Assembly: GCA_014323545.1 (NCBI GenBank) | Contig: CP058647.1 | Span: 2,706,001-2,770,000 of the forward strand | Length of the DNA stretch: 64,000 nucleotides | Direction of reading: 5' to 3' | From: Hyphobacterium sp. CCMP332 | GTDB lineage: Bacteria > Bacteroidota > Bacteroidia > Cytophagales > CCMP332 | Shown: piece after piece, positions 24,609-33,383 of the stretch | How positions within the stretch are numbered: the first letter of the stretch is position 1 | How the letters are laid out: each line of letters starts with the position of its first letter | The notes under the pieces: generated by a model | Databases searched by the model: none | The model's input: the letters and a program-made list of their open reading frames with translations, nothing else | Told to the model about the DNA's origin: nothing | Position numbers and translations under genes: made by a program

Positions 24609-25942
24609 GAGCTGCAATATTTATATTCATTTTGTTGATATTCCAATATACGATTAATGCTCAGTCGGATTCTACAACGATTGATGATTATTATGTGGAT
24701 TTTAATGTTCCAGACCTTTCGGCATTTAGCATGTTAGGAATTGAAAATGATGAGATAGTCAGACCAGGTAACTTGAAAGAATTTGCTGCAGGTATATCCA
24801 ATTTTGTTGACACTGACGGTTCTTTAAAACCGGCCCTCGGTTTGGAGTGGACTTTTATGAAGTCTTTTACTAAAAACAATCCTGGCCAGTGGAACAAAAG
24901 GTTTCAACCAAGAAATCTCGCACTATCATTCGCTACAACACAGCATGATTCCCTAGGTCTGAGATTGGGAATTGGATTTAAATGGGTGCCCATAGATAAA
25001 GGCGACCCTATGGGTGATACAGACTTTTACAAAAGCATATCCATTTTATCCACCGGTTATTTTGAGACTGATTTTTATAAAAAGAAAAAAGAATTTAATG
25101 AGAAAATGTATAAGAATCTAGGATTCAACCGTCAATCAATGAACTCAGATCAGGATAAGGTTTATGAAGCTATCTTCACAGAATTAAATACTAATGGAGA
25201 AGCACTGAAAGATTATTGTAAAAAAATAAATGCGGGTGAAATTGAAAATCTCGATTCAGTATTGATAAGCAAAATCTCGACCTTGATCGAAAATTCAAGT
25301 TTATTTGAACAATATGAAAGTAAAATAAGTGAATTAGTCAATCTATACACCGGTCTTATTCTTCAGCAATGTTCCGGTTCCAATATTACCTACAGTGAAT
25401 TTATAAGTGAAATTATAAAAGAGCGAAAAGAAAAATACAAGAAGGATAATTGGAATGCCTTTGCTATTGAAATTTCAGGAGGTTGGGTTGGACATTCAAT
25501 GACAGCCAATTATGAAGATCTGCGTCAGGAGAAATTATCATTTTTCACTGGGTTTTCACAACCGACATTTAATAAAGGAAAAAAGTTAAAAGGCCAATTA
25601 ATTGGACAGATTAAATACAATATCAATTTAAGTAATGATTCAATTGATTTTAATGAATTTTCAATCGGATTAAGACACCTACTTGGAAATAGCGATAATC
25701 GAATTTCGGCAGAAGTGTATTATTCAAATGCTGAGCGTGATTTTAATCTTATTCAAATGACTGAAACCGTTTCCTATTTGCAATATTCAATAGGAACCGA
25801 ACTCAAGGTAACTGAGGGCTCATGGCTGGAATTTGCATTTGGTGGACAGGCATTTTTCGAAGGAGGTAATGAGGACAATAGGATTTTGGCCAATTTCGGA
25901 TTCAAACATGCCATTATGAACAAAAGAAGATTCAACAATTGA
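24605..25942 (+). CDS. Secreted, probably outer-membrane protein, unknown function
   Basis: 445 residues with a Sec signal (about 1-19, ending NAQ). The N- and C-terminal thirds show alternating strands (LGLRLGIGFKWVP; LKGQLIGQIKYNINL; DFNEFSIGLRHLLG; WLEFAFGGQAFFEGG; ILANFGFKHAIM), typical of a beta-barrel. The middle (about 150-285) is charged and helical, an unusual insert. It probably sits in the outer membrane with a large extra- or periplasmic domain. It overlaps the preceding gene by 4 bases and is 7 bases from the next. Confidence 0.7.
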   Translation: MRAAIFIFILLIFQYTINAQSDSTTIDDYYVDFNVPDLSAFSMLGIENDEIVRPGNLKEFAAGISNFVDTDGSLKPALGLEWTFMKSFTKNNPGQWNKRFQPRNLALSFATTQHDSLGLRLGIGFKWVPIDKGDPMGDTDFYKSISILSTGYFETDFYKKKKEFNEKMYKNLGFNRQSMNSDQDKVYEAIFTELNTNGEALKDYCKKINAGEIENLDSVLISKISTLIENSSLFEQYESKISELVNLYTGLILQQCSGSNITYSEFISEIIKERKEKYKKDNWNAFAIEISGGWVGHSMTANYEDLRQEKLSFFTGFSQPTFNKGKKLKGQLIGQIKYNINLSNDSIDFNEFSIGLRHLLGNSDNRISAEVYYSNAERDFNLIQMTETVSYLQYSIGTELKVTEGSWLEFAFGGQAFFEGGNEDNRILANFGFKHAIMNKRRFNN

Positions 25943-25949
25943 ATAGAAA

Positions 25950-26663
25950 ATGATGACCCCCGAAGAACAACGAATGGATCAAATCAATAAGAGTAATACA
26001 TTGACGGCGGAAGAAATAATTCTATACGTTTTAACATTGATAATCCTGGTTGGATTGTCATTTTATTTTTGGCATATCCTTAGTTCTACAGCAGAACCGC
26101 ATGCGAGTGCATTTATTAAGGAAGATGTAATTGGCCTTAAAATATCTAATGAAAAAATACCGGCCAATGAACAATTGCGATTGGAATGGATGAAGGCACA
26201 ATTGCAAATAGTCAGCAAACGCTATGAATTGGCGAGCAGACTGAATGTTACCTATGCCTATGTAAAATACATCAGCTTTGTAGTGGGTGCCGTACTCTGT
26301 CTGTTGGGTACTATTGTCATTTTTAAAGGAGTGAGGCCTTCTCCGATAGAAGCAGGTATGAGTACCGATCAGCAAATCCGATTTAAGATTTCCACCAGCA
26401 GTCCGGGTGCATTTATGACCTTTCTTGGCACCGCAATAATTATTACCTCCATTACATTTCGCGGTGAAATCGTCAAAACAAACGATGTTGGAATTTTTAT
26501 GAGTGATCAACGGACTCAACCAATGGTAGTGTCGTCAACTGATATTTCTTTTCTTCCAAAGGATCTACAGCAGAAACTAATATCCTTACCAAAAAAAGAT
26601 CGTGAGGAATTATTCAAAAAGTCACAGCCTGAAATAATCGAATACTTAAAGAATTTAAAATAG
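25950..26663 (+). CDS. Membrane protein, unknown function
   Basis: 237 residues. Helices are near 22-43, 110-128 and 153-172; between the first two is a polar region (ISNEKIPANEQLRLEWMKAQ). The C-terminal region (FLPKDLQQKLISLPKKDREE) is helical and charged. No motif is recognised. It is the fourth gene in the group, with 7- and 6-base spacings to its neighbours. Confidence 0.68.
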   Translation: MMTPEEQRMDQINKSNTLTAEEIILYVLTLIILVGLSFYFWHILSSTAEPHASAFIKEDVIGLKISNEKIPANEQLRLEWMKAQLQIVSKRYELASRLNVTYAYVKYISFVVGAVLCLLGTIVIFKGVRPSPIEAGMSTDQQIRFKISTSSPGAFMTFLGTAIIITSITFRGEIVKTNDVGIFMSDQRTQPMVVSSTDISFLPKDLQQKLISLPKKDREELFKKSQPEIIEYLKNLK

Positions 26664-26669
26664 ATATTG

Positions 26670-27158
26670 ATGCATTTAAAAAAGTTGATCTTCAGTAATT
26701 TATTTGTTTTAGCGACATTGTATTGTCTAGGTCAATGTCCAGCAGGATCATTTGAGCAGACAAGACTTGTTGTAGTTTGTGTTCCATATGGAGGACCTCT
26801 AGCAGGTGGTGGAGGTGGTGTAGAAGGTTTGTTTAAAACCTATGATTATATCTTTGCTAATTTAAGCAATGATCAGTTCAATGCATTATTAAACCAAGCA
26901 CCCGACAATCTAAAATCAAATATGGAATTTTTTAATTCTTTTCGAATTGCAGGCACAAGTCTTACAGAAAATTTTGAAATAAAAGAATACAATGAGCCAA
27001 TTGGTCAATTTCAGGATATTAATTTTAGTCAGTATTCTGATATTCTAAAAAATTTCAATACCAAGATTGGCCAGCTGGAGAATAATGAAAAATTGCTTAA
27101 AAAGAACAATCAATTGATCAAGGCATTGGAAAAAAGCCAATTTCAGGAAATTAGATAA
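26670..27158 (+). CDS. Secreted protein, unknown function
   Basis: 162 residues from the ATG at 26670 (the preceding TTG is less likely). A signal peptide (about 1-20) is followed by CPAGSFEQTR, then a glycine-rich stretch (GGPLAGGGGGVEG near 45) and a helical C-terminal half ending in a coiled coil (LENNEKLLKKNNQLIKALEK). Two or three cysteines lie near the mature N-terminus. It closes the five-gene envelope group. No family is recognised. Confidence 0.65.
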   Translation: MHLKKLIFSNLFVLATLYCLGQCPAGSFEQTRLVVVCVPYGGPLAGGGGGVEGLFKTYDYIFANLSNDQFNALLNQAPDNLKSNMEFFNSFRIAGTSLTENFEIKEYNEPIGQFQDINFSQYSDILKNFNTKIGQLENNEKLLKKNNQLIKALEKSQFQEIR

Positions 27159-27596
27159 ACAAAGACAAGTTTGCTTGTAGATATATTTAAGATTGAATTT
27201 TGTTGGAATAGCACAATAAAAGAACCCCTCCCTGAAGCTTAGTTTGAATCAAAATTAGTTCTCTCCTAATTTCTTCTTAGTATCAAGATAATGGCACCTC
27301 CTTTGGTAACAAAAATAACGGTCGTAACGAAGCGATCGACAGGTGTGACTTTCAAATTCATTGCATTTCTAATGCCGTATTAAACCTGAATTAGAAATTC
27401 AATTTTCGGATGGGGAATTATGATGGGTAATTGGGGGAGCTTATATGACCTGATTGATCTAAGTTAGCCGGATGATCGGGATGCTTTGAGTTTTTCCAAT
27501 GTTTATAAATGCTCATGATTCATAATTAGATATTTAGCTCCCACGAAATCAAAAGCCACGTTAACGAATTTATTTCCAGATTTTTACACAAAATAT
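27159..27596. other. Intergenic region without a recognisable gene
   Basis: An AT-rich stretch between the envelope operon and the defence island. I see no open frame of useful length, no RNA gene and no copy of the dispersed hairpin family apart from a short CCTGAAGCTT. It may hold decayed sequence at the island boundary. Confidence 0.4.
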
Positions 27597-27626
27597 TGCA
27601 AATCTTTTTACCGCTCTTTATGTTTG
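27597..27626 (+). promoter_or_regulatory. Promoter of the NYN gene (TTG, 19 bases, TATGTTTG)
   Basis: TATGTTTG at 27619-27626 fits TAnnTTTG. A TTG at 27597-27599 lies exactly 19 bases upstream, matching the Bacteroidota -33/-7 arrangement. The predicted transcript would begin near 27632, right at the hairpin leader. Confidence 0.6.
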
Positions 27627-27637
27627 TATTATATAGC

Positions 27638-27698
27638 GCCTTTGGCAAAGCATATTCGATTGTAATCTAACTTATAGTGAGTATGCCAAACCAAAGGC
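27638..27698 (+). promoter_or_regulatory. Structured 5' leader (hairpin) of the NYN gene
   Basis: GCCTTTGG (27638-27645) pairs with CCAAAGGC (27691-27698), and GCATA (27650-27654) pairs with TATGC (27682-27686). The unpaired loop is 27655-27681. The structure occupies nearly the whole predicted 5' UTR and ends 19 bases before the ATG, so it may control translation or be the target of the encoded nuclease. Confidence 0.5.
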
Positions 27699-27717
27699 AT
27701 TTTGTTTTTATAGGGGT

Positions 27718-28383
27718 ATGAAAATTGGAAATCATGTAGCTATTCTTATCGATGATGCTTTTTTCCTGGAGCGCTATAATCGCCTTTATGCAAAAGGACA
27801 TAATCCTGCAAAAGTAGCAGATAACTTATTTGAAATATGTAAAAAACATATCGCAAAAGATGAGTATTTATATCGTATATTTTATTACGATTGTATGCCT
27901 CTTCGAAAGAAAGCCCACAACCCGATTAGTTCAAGAGTAATCGATTTTGGGAAATCCGAAGTCGCAATATTTCGCCTCCTATTTTTTGAGGAATTAAAAA
28001 AGAAAAGGAAGATCGCTTTAAGACTTGGTTACCTTAAAAGCAATAATAAATGGATTATTAATCCAAATAAAACCAAGGAACTCTTAAATGGGAAGTTAAA
28101 AATTTCGGATTTAGACGAAAGTGAAGTTGTTTTTCAGATTCAGCAAAAAAGTGTTGACATGAAAATTGGATTGGATATTGCTTCTTTAGCATACAAAAAA
28201 CTTGTAAATAAAGTTATTCTTATTTCCGGAGATGGAGACTTTGTGCCCGCAGCAAAATTGGCCAGGAGGGAAGGCATTGATTTTGTTTTGGACCCTATGT
28301 GGAATAATATTGATGATTCACTTTTCGAACATATAGACGGATTAAAATCAACTTCTCCAAAACCAAAAAAGGCCATTAATTGA
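27718..28383 (+). CDS. NYN-domain (LabA/PIN-like) putative ribonuclease
   Basis: 221 residues. VAILIDDAFFLERY (about 8-21) holds the first acidic motif. KSVDMKIGLDIASLAYKK near 142-160 and LISGDGDFVPAAKLARREG near 166-184 hold the other conserved aspartates of the NYN/LabA family of metal-dependent PIN-like ribonucleases. All three acidic positions are present. It stands alone between the envelope operon and the restriction operon. Proteins of this family are often found with mobile and defence genes; here it probably degrades or processes RNA. Confidence 0.88.
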   Translation: MKIGNHVAILIDDAFFLERYNRLYAKGHNPAKVADNLFEICKKHIAKDEYLYRIFYYDCMPLRKKAHNPISSRVIDFGKSEVAIFRLLFFEELKKKRKIALRLGYLKSNNKWIINPNKTKELLNGKLKISDLDESEVVFQIQQKSVDMKIGLDIASLAYKKLVNKVILISGDGDFVPAAKLARREGIDFVLDPMWNNIDDSLFEHIDGLKSTSPKPKKAIN

Positions 28384-28517
28384 AATTCAATTTAAAAAGG
28401 TCGCAAAAAGATACGGTTTTGACCAAGTATTAGACTTTATTATAAAATGGAGACAGTTTTGTCTGCGCATATACACTGCAGTCTCTTCGCCTAGCTTAGT
28501 GCATAAAAGCACGCTAA

Positions 28518-28694
28518 ATGGAAAAGACTGAAAACACAAAAGCAATTGAAGAGAAAGATTCTCAAATCAATATGCCGATCTAGTCAAAAGCCCAATTGAT
28601 ACTATTTGCTATGCCCGCAAGAACTGAACCAAATGTTTGAGATGAAAAATTCGGAGATTTTGAGTTTTGGGATGATGTGGAATTTTATAAATAA
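28518..28694 (+). pseudogene. Possible decayed short gene
   Basis: One frame reads protein-like from the ATG at 28518 (MEKTENTKAIEEKDSQI) to a TAA at 28692, interrupted by an in-frame TAG and TGA. The last part, KFGDFEFWDDVEFYK, looks coding. It may be the remains of a small acidic protein lost from the island. The rest of the 377-base gap (28384-28760) shows nothing else. Confidence 0.3.
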
Positions 28695-28760
28695 AATTTG
28701 TCCATTTTATCTTCACATACTGTCGATATTTATTTCAATTCTACTTAGGACTTTTTTAGG

Positions 28761-31574
28761 ATGAAAATTACTAATGCTTTCTTTAACTTGGTCTTGCAAA
28801 GTATGCTAATACAAAAATTGAATTCTTTAGTGACCAACCAAAACCCTGAACAAATTGCACGTGACAACATCGACAAGCAATTAAAAGCTTGTGGTTGGAT
28901 CATTCAGGATTTGAAGCAAATCAATTTGAATGCTGGATTAGGTGTAGCAGTCAGGGAATATCGAACAGAAAGAGGACCTGTTGATTACCTACTATTTGTG
29001 AACAAACAACCAGTTGGGGTTGTGGAAGCAAAAAGAGAAGAAGAAGGTCACAGAATAGAGTCCCATGAAAAACAAGCTGAGGACTATGCATCTAGCAAAT
29101 TAAAATGGATCGTAAATGATGAAACTTTACCATATGTATTTCTTTCTACTGGAGAAATAACGGAATTCTGGAATCTTAGAGACCCGAAACCACGGGCGCG
29201 AGAAGTGTTTTCATTTCTAAGACCCGAAACCATATTGGACGAATTAAAAAAGGAGGATACTCTAAGAGCTCGTCTTCACACTTTCCCAACACTTGACAAA
29301 GGGTCACTGCGCGATTGTCAGTTTAAAGCAATTAAAAATCTAGAAGAGTCTTTTGAAGAAAACAAACCCCGTGCGTTAATTCAAATGGCCACTGGTGCAG
29401 GTAAAACCTATACGGCTATTTCATCAATTTTCCGGATTCTTGAATTCGGTGAGGCCAAGCGAATTCTTTTCTTGGTTGACACTAAAAATTTAGGTGAGCA
29501 GGCCGAGCAAGAGTTTATGGCTTTCACTCCTCCTAATGAGAATAGAAAATTCACAGAACTCTATACGGTTCAGCGATTGAGGTCAAGTTATATCAATCCT
29601 GATGCGCACGTGATCATTTGCACAATTCAGCGACTTTACTCCATTTTGAAAGGGGAAGAACTAGACGAGAAAGCAGAAGAAGAGAATCCTAACGAGAAAG
29701 TAATCACAGTTAAGGAGCCGCTTCCAGTGGTTTATAATGAAAAGATACCTGTTGAGTTTTTCGACTTTATTATCATTGACGAATGTCACCGCTCCATTTA
29801 TAATCTGTGGCGACAAGTTCTGGATTATTTTGATGCATTTCTAATAGGACTTACAGCTACTCCTGATAAACGCACGTTTGGTTTCTTTAATGAAAATGTA
29901 GTTAGTGAGTATCCACACGAGGAAGCGGTGGCTGATGGCGTAAACGTGACCTATGATACCTTTCTGATTGAAACAAAAATCACTATGGCGGGAGCAGTGA
30001 TTGAAGCGAACGAGTTTGTGGATAAGCGCGAAAAGCTCTCACGAAAAAAGCGCTGGGAGCAGGTAGATGAAGAAGTGGCTTACACTGGTAAACAACTGGA
30101 TAAAGATATTGTCAATCCTAGCCAGATCCGAAATGTGATCAAAGCATTTCGAAACAAACTCCGTGTGTTATTTCCGGAAAGAAAGGAAGTTCCCAAAACG
30201 CTGATTTTTGCCAAAACGGATAGTCACGCTAATGATATCATAGACATTGTTCGCGAGGAATTTGGCGAGAGCAATAGTTTCTGCAAGAAGATTACCTATC
30301 AAACCAAGGAAGATCCAAAATCAGTCTTATCTTCATTTAGAAATGATTATCATCCTCGTATCGCGGTTACAGTGGATATGATTGCCACGGGCACGGATGT
30401 AAAGCCTTTAGAGTGCCTGCTCTTCATGCGGAATGTGAAATCCAAAGGGTATTTTGAACAGATGAAAGGCCGAGGTACTCGGACCATCAAGTTCGAAGAC
30501 CTGAAAAAGGTGACCCCATCGGCCATCGCCACGAAAGATCATTTTGTGATTGTGGATGCAGTAGGAGTCATGAAGGAAGTGAAAACAGATAGCCGACCGC
30601 TGGAACGCAAGCGGACGGTACCATTGAAAGACCTGATGCACATGGCCATGATGGGAGCGGTGGATGAAGACGTGTTTGTTTCACTTGCTGGCCGTTTGGG
30701 AAGAATTGAAAAACAGATTTCTCCAGAGGAAAAGGAGAAATTCAAGGAATTAACAGGAGGAAAAACCATCAATCAAATGATGAAAGATCTATTAGCGGTT
30801 TTTGATCCTGACCAAGTAAAGACGGAAGCCATCGCCAGACATAGTCACCCAACACCTGCGCAAGAAGAAGAAACCCAGCAAGAAATGGGTCGAGAAGCGG
30901 GAGGCCCTATAACAGGTGAATTGATTGAGTATGTAGATAATGTGCGAAAGAGCCTAGAGCAGATCATTGATGTAGTGAATATTGACGAATTGGAATTTGC
31001 AGGGTGGGATACGGAGCAAAAAGACAAGGCACAAAACATAGTCAATGATTTCAAAGACTACATCGCTGCGCATCAGGATGAGATTTTAGCGCTAAGTTGG
31101 TTTTATGCTGAACCTTATAGCCGAAAAGACCTGACTTATAATCTCGTAAAAGAGCTCTTGGAAAAGCTGAAACAAGACAAGCCAACCTTAGCGCCCATGC
31201 GATTGTGGCAAGCTTATGAACATTTGGATGGCTTACAGCACAGTTCTCCATTGAATGAATTGACGGCATTAGTGGCGTTGGTACGAAGAGTGGTTGGGCT
31301 GGATCAAAAACTGGTGCCATTTAGCAAAGTAGTAGATAAGCGATTTCAGGATTGGGTATTTAAGAAGCAGGCTGGACCAGTGAAATACACCGAAGAACAA
31401 ATGACCTGGTTAAGAATGATCAAAGATCACATTGCTACTTCCTTTCATTTAGACCGAGATGATCTGGATTTTAGTCCTTTTGATTCAAAAGGTGGAATGA
31501 TGAAGATGTGGGATCTATTTGGAGAAGAGATGGACACTATGATTGATGAATTAAATAAGGAGTTGGTGGCATAG
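28761..31574 (+). CDS. hsdR: Type I restriction enzyme, R (motor/nuclease) subunit
   Basis: 937 residues, EcoEI-like. The N-terminal PD-(D/E)XK nuclease shows GPVDYLLF and GVVEAKREEEG (about 72-98). The helicase has MATGAGKTYTA (Walker A, near 208), IIIDECHRS (DEAH-type box, near 338), LTATPDKRTFGFF (motif III) and a second RecA domain with IATGTDV and MKGRGTR (motif VI). A C-terminal domain contacts the methylase. The start at 28761 may be 14 codons too long; an ATG at 28803 is possible. Its stop is directly followed by the hsdS ATG. It cleaves DNA lacking the methylation defined by HsdS. Confidence 0.94.
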   Translation: MKITNAFFNLVLQSMLIQKLNSLVTNQNPEQIARDNIDKQLKACGWIIQDLKQINLNAGLGVAVREYRTERGPVDYLLFVNKQPVGVVEAKREEEGHRIESHEKQAEDYASSKLKWIVNDETLPYVFLSTGEITEFWNLRDPKPRAREVFSFLRPETILDELKKEDTLRARLHTFPTLDKGSLRDCQFKAIKNLEESFEENKPRALIQMATGAGKTYTAISSIFRILEFGEAKRILFLVDTKNLGEQAEQEFMAFTPPNENRKFTELYTVQRLRSSYINPDAHVIICTIQRLYSILKGEELDEKAEEENPNEKVITVKEPLPVVYNEKIPVEFFDFIIIDECHRSIYNLWRQVLDYFDAFLIGLTATPDKRTFGFFNENVVSEYPHEEAVADGVNVTYDTFLIETKITMAGAVIEANEFVDKREKLSRKKRWEQVDEEVAYTGKQLDKDIVNPSQIRNVIKAFRNKLRVLFPERKEVPKTLIFAKTDSHANDIIDIVREEFGESNSFCKKITYQTKEDPKSVLSSFRNDYHPRIAVTVDMIATGTDVKPLECLLFMRNVKSKGYFEQMKGRGTRTIKFEDLKKVTPSAIATKDHFVIVDAVGVMKEVKTDSRPLERKRTVPLKDLMHMAMMGAVDEDVFVSLAGRLGRIEKQISPEEKEKFKELTGGKTINQMMKDLLAVFDPDQVKTEAIARHSHPTPAQEEETQQEMGREAGGPITGELIEYVDNVRKSLEQIIDVVNIDELEFAGWDTEQKDKAQNIVNDFKDYIAAHQDEILALSWFYAEPYSRKDLTYNLVKELLEKLKQDKPTLAPMRLWQAYEHLDGLQHSSPLNELTALVALVRRVVGLDQKLVPFSKVVDKRFQDWVFKKQAGPVKYTEEQMTWLRMIKDHIATSFHLDRDDLDFSPFDSKGGMMKMWDLFGEEMDTMIDELNKELVA

Positions 31575-33383
31575 ATGGAAGAATTTATAGAATACAGTGA
31601 GCATTGGGAATCGCAACCTCTAGAAAGCATTTTGATGTATGTAATAGGGGGTGACTGGGGTAAAGAGGCGAATTTTTCTGATGAGGATTTCACAAAAGTA
31701 TATGTTATTAGAGGTTCGGAATTTCGTGACTGGAGTAGAGACAAAGGAAGCACCGCCTCGTTAAGGTGTATTAAAAATTCTAGTCTTGATTCAAGGAAAC
31801 TCGAACTCGGAGATATTTTACTTGAAATTTCAGGTGGTGGACCAGATCAACCTGTTGGTAGAACAGTATTGATTGACAAACAAGCTTTATCATTTGAACC
31901 AGAAGTCCCAAAAGTATGCACTAACTTTTTAAGACTACTGAGATTCCCAACTTCATTGGATAAGAAGTTTCTAAACTTCTATTTCACTTTTTTTTATAAT
32001 TCTGGAGAGGTAACAAAGTACCAAGGCGGGAGCAATAATTTAAGGAATTTAAAGTTCAAAGAATTCTCTAGAATCCAGTTCCCAATCCCACCCCTCAACG
32101 AACAACACCGGATTGTTGCCAAAATAGAAGAGCTGTTTAGTGAATTAGACAATGGTGTAGAGAACCTCAAACTTGCACAAAATCAATTAAAAGTCTATCG
32201 CCAAGCCTTGCTTAAGCATGCCTTTGAAGGTAAGCTCACCGAAGAGTGGCGAAAAAAGAACAACCCAGAACCAGCCGACAAGCTGCTTGAACGCATCAAA
32301 GCAGAACGTCAAGCCAGATACGAGCAAGAACTGAAAGACTGGAAAGTAACGGTGAAGAATTGGGAGAAAGAGGGGAAGAAAGGGGTCAAACCTAGAAAGC
32401 CTACCAAGCCAAGTGAATTTCCTGAATTGAAGAAAGAAGACCTTGAAAAATTTCCATTGATACCTGATTCTTGGTCATGGGTTAGAAATAATGAATTACT
32501 TTATTATGTGACAAGTGGATCAAGAGATTGGAAAAAGTATTATTCCGATTATGGTTCATATTTTATAAGGACACAAGATATTAAAACCAATAAATTAGAA
32601 TTAGAAGATGCAGCATTTGTGGATCTTCCAGAAAAGGTTGAAGGTAAAAAGAAGCCTAGTTCAAAAGGTGACTTACTTATGACTATTACGGGTGCCAATG
32701 TTGGCAAGGTTGCTATTATTGACCAGGAAATACCTGAAGCATATGTAAGTCAATCTGTGGCTCTGATGAAACCGGTTGACACAGAAATCACACCATACCT
32801 GCATAATTATTTTCAATCCAATTCATTTGGAGCAAAGATGATCAATGAATTGGTCTACGGAGTGGGAAGGCCAGTGCTGAGTTTAGAAAATATGCGCGAA
32901 GCAGCAGTTGCAATTCCTAGCCTTGAAGAGCAAAAAGTAATTGTTTCTGAAATAGAATCACAGGTTTCAATCATTGAAAAATTAGAGGAGGAAGTAAGTG
33001 CAGGCATAACAAAAACTGAAGCTCTCCGTCAAAGCATCTTGAAAAAAGCATTTGAAGGAAAACTAGTTGATCAGGATTCCAATGATGAACCTGCTTATGA
33101 GTTACTAATGCGCATTCAAGAGGAGAAAAAGAAGTATTTGGAAGAGCTGAAAAAACAAAGGAAAAAGACACCTAAAAGAACGAAGAAGATGAGCAAAAAA
33201 CTAAGTGTTGAAGATGTACTCAAAGCTGCCAAAAAGCCCATGTCAGCCAAAGAAGTGTGGCAGCAAAGCAAGCACAAAGGAAATATTGATGAATTCTACT
33301 TTGAGCTTAAGAAAATCCAAGAGAAGATTAAAGAGGTTAAAAGAGGTAACGAATCATTACTGTCTATTATCGATGAGGATTGA
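31575..33383 (+). CDS. hsdS: Type I restriction enzyme, S (specificity) subunit
   Basis: 602 residues with two target-recognition domains (about 1-170 and 290-440). Each is followed by a conserved helical spacer: PPLNEQHRIVAKIEELF to LLKHAFEGKLTEEW, and PSLEEQKVIVSEIE to ILKKAFEGKLV. A basic linker with KGVKPRKPTKPSE lies between the halves. The last 60 residues, beyond the usual end, form a small winged-helix-like tail (KKLSVEDVLKAAKKPMSAKE and onward) after a Lys-rich stretch. It chooses the recognition sequence for the R2M2S complex. It overlaps the ATPase gene by 11 bases. Confidence 0.93.
   Translation: MEEFIEYSEHWESQPLESILMYVIGGDWGKEANFSDEDFTKVYVIRGSEFRDWSRDKGSTASLRCIKNSSLDSRKLELGDILLEISGGGPDQPVGRTVLIDKQALSFEPEVPKVCTNFLRLLRFPTSLDKKFLNFYFTFFYNSGEVTKYQGGSNNLRNLKFKEFSRIQFPIPPLNEQHRIVAKIEELFSELDNGVENLKLAQNQLKVYRQALLKHAFEGKLTEEWRKKNNPEPADKLLERIKAERQARYEQELKDWKVTVKNWEKEGKKGVKPRKPTKPSEFPELKKEDLEKFPLIPDSWSWVRNNELLYYVTSGSRDWKKYYSDYGSYFIRTQDIKTNKLELEDAAFVDLPEKVEGKKKPSSKGDLLMTITGANVGKVAIIDQEIPEAYVSQSVALMKPVDTEITPYLHNYFQSNSFGAKMINELVYGVGRPVLSLENMREAAVAIPSLEEQKVIVSEIESQVSIIEKLEEEVSAGITKTEALRQSILKKAFEGKLVDQDSNDEPAYELLMRIQEEKKKYLEELKKQRKKTPKRTKKMSKKLSVEDVLKAAKKPMSAKEVWQQSKHKGNIDEFYFELKKIQEKIKEVKRGNESLLSIIDED

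Noticed and set aside
33205-33372. N-terminal extension of the ATPase inside hsdS
   Set aside because: It is the shifted frame of the basic hsdS tail; the ATPase fold begins at the ATG at 33373.
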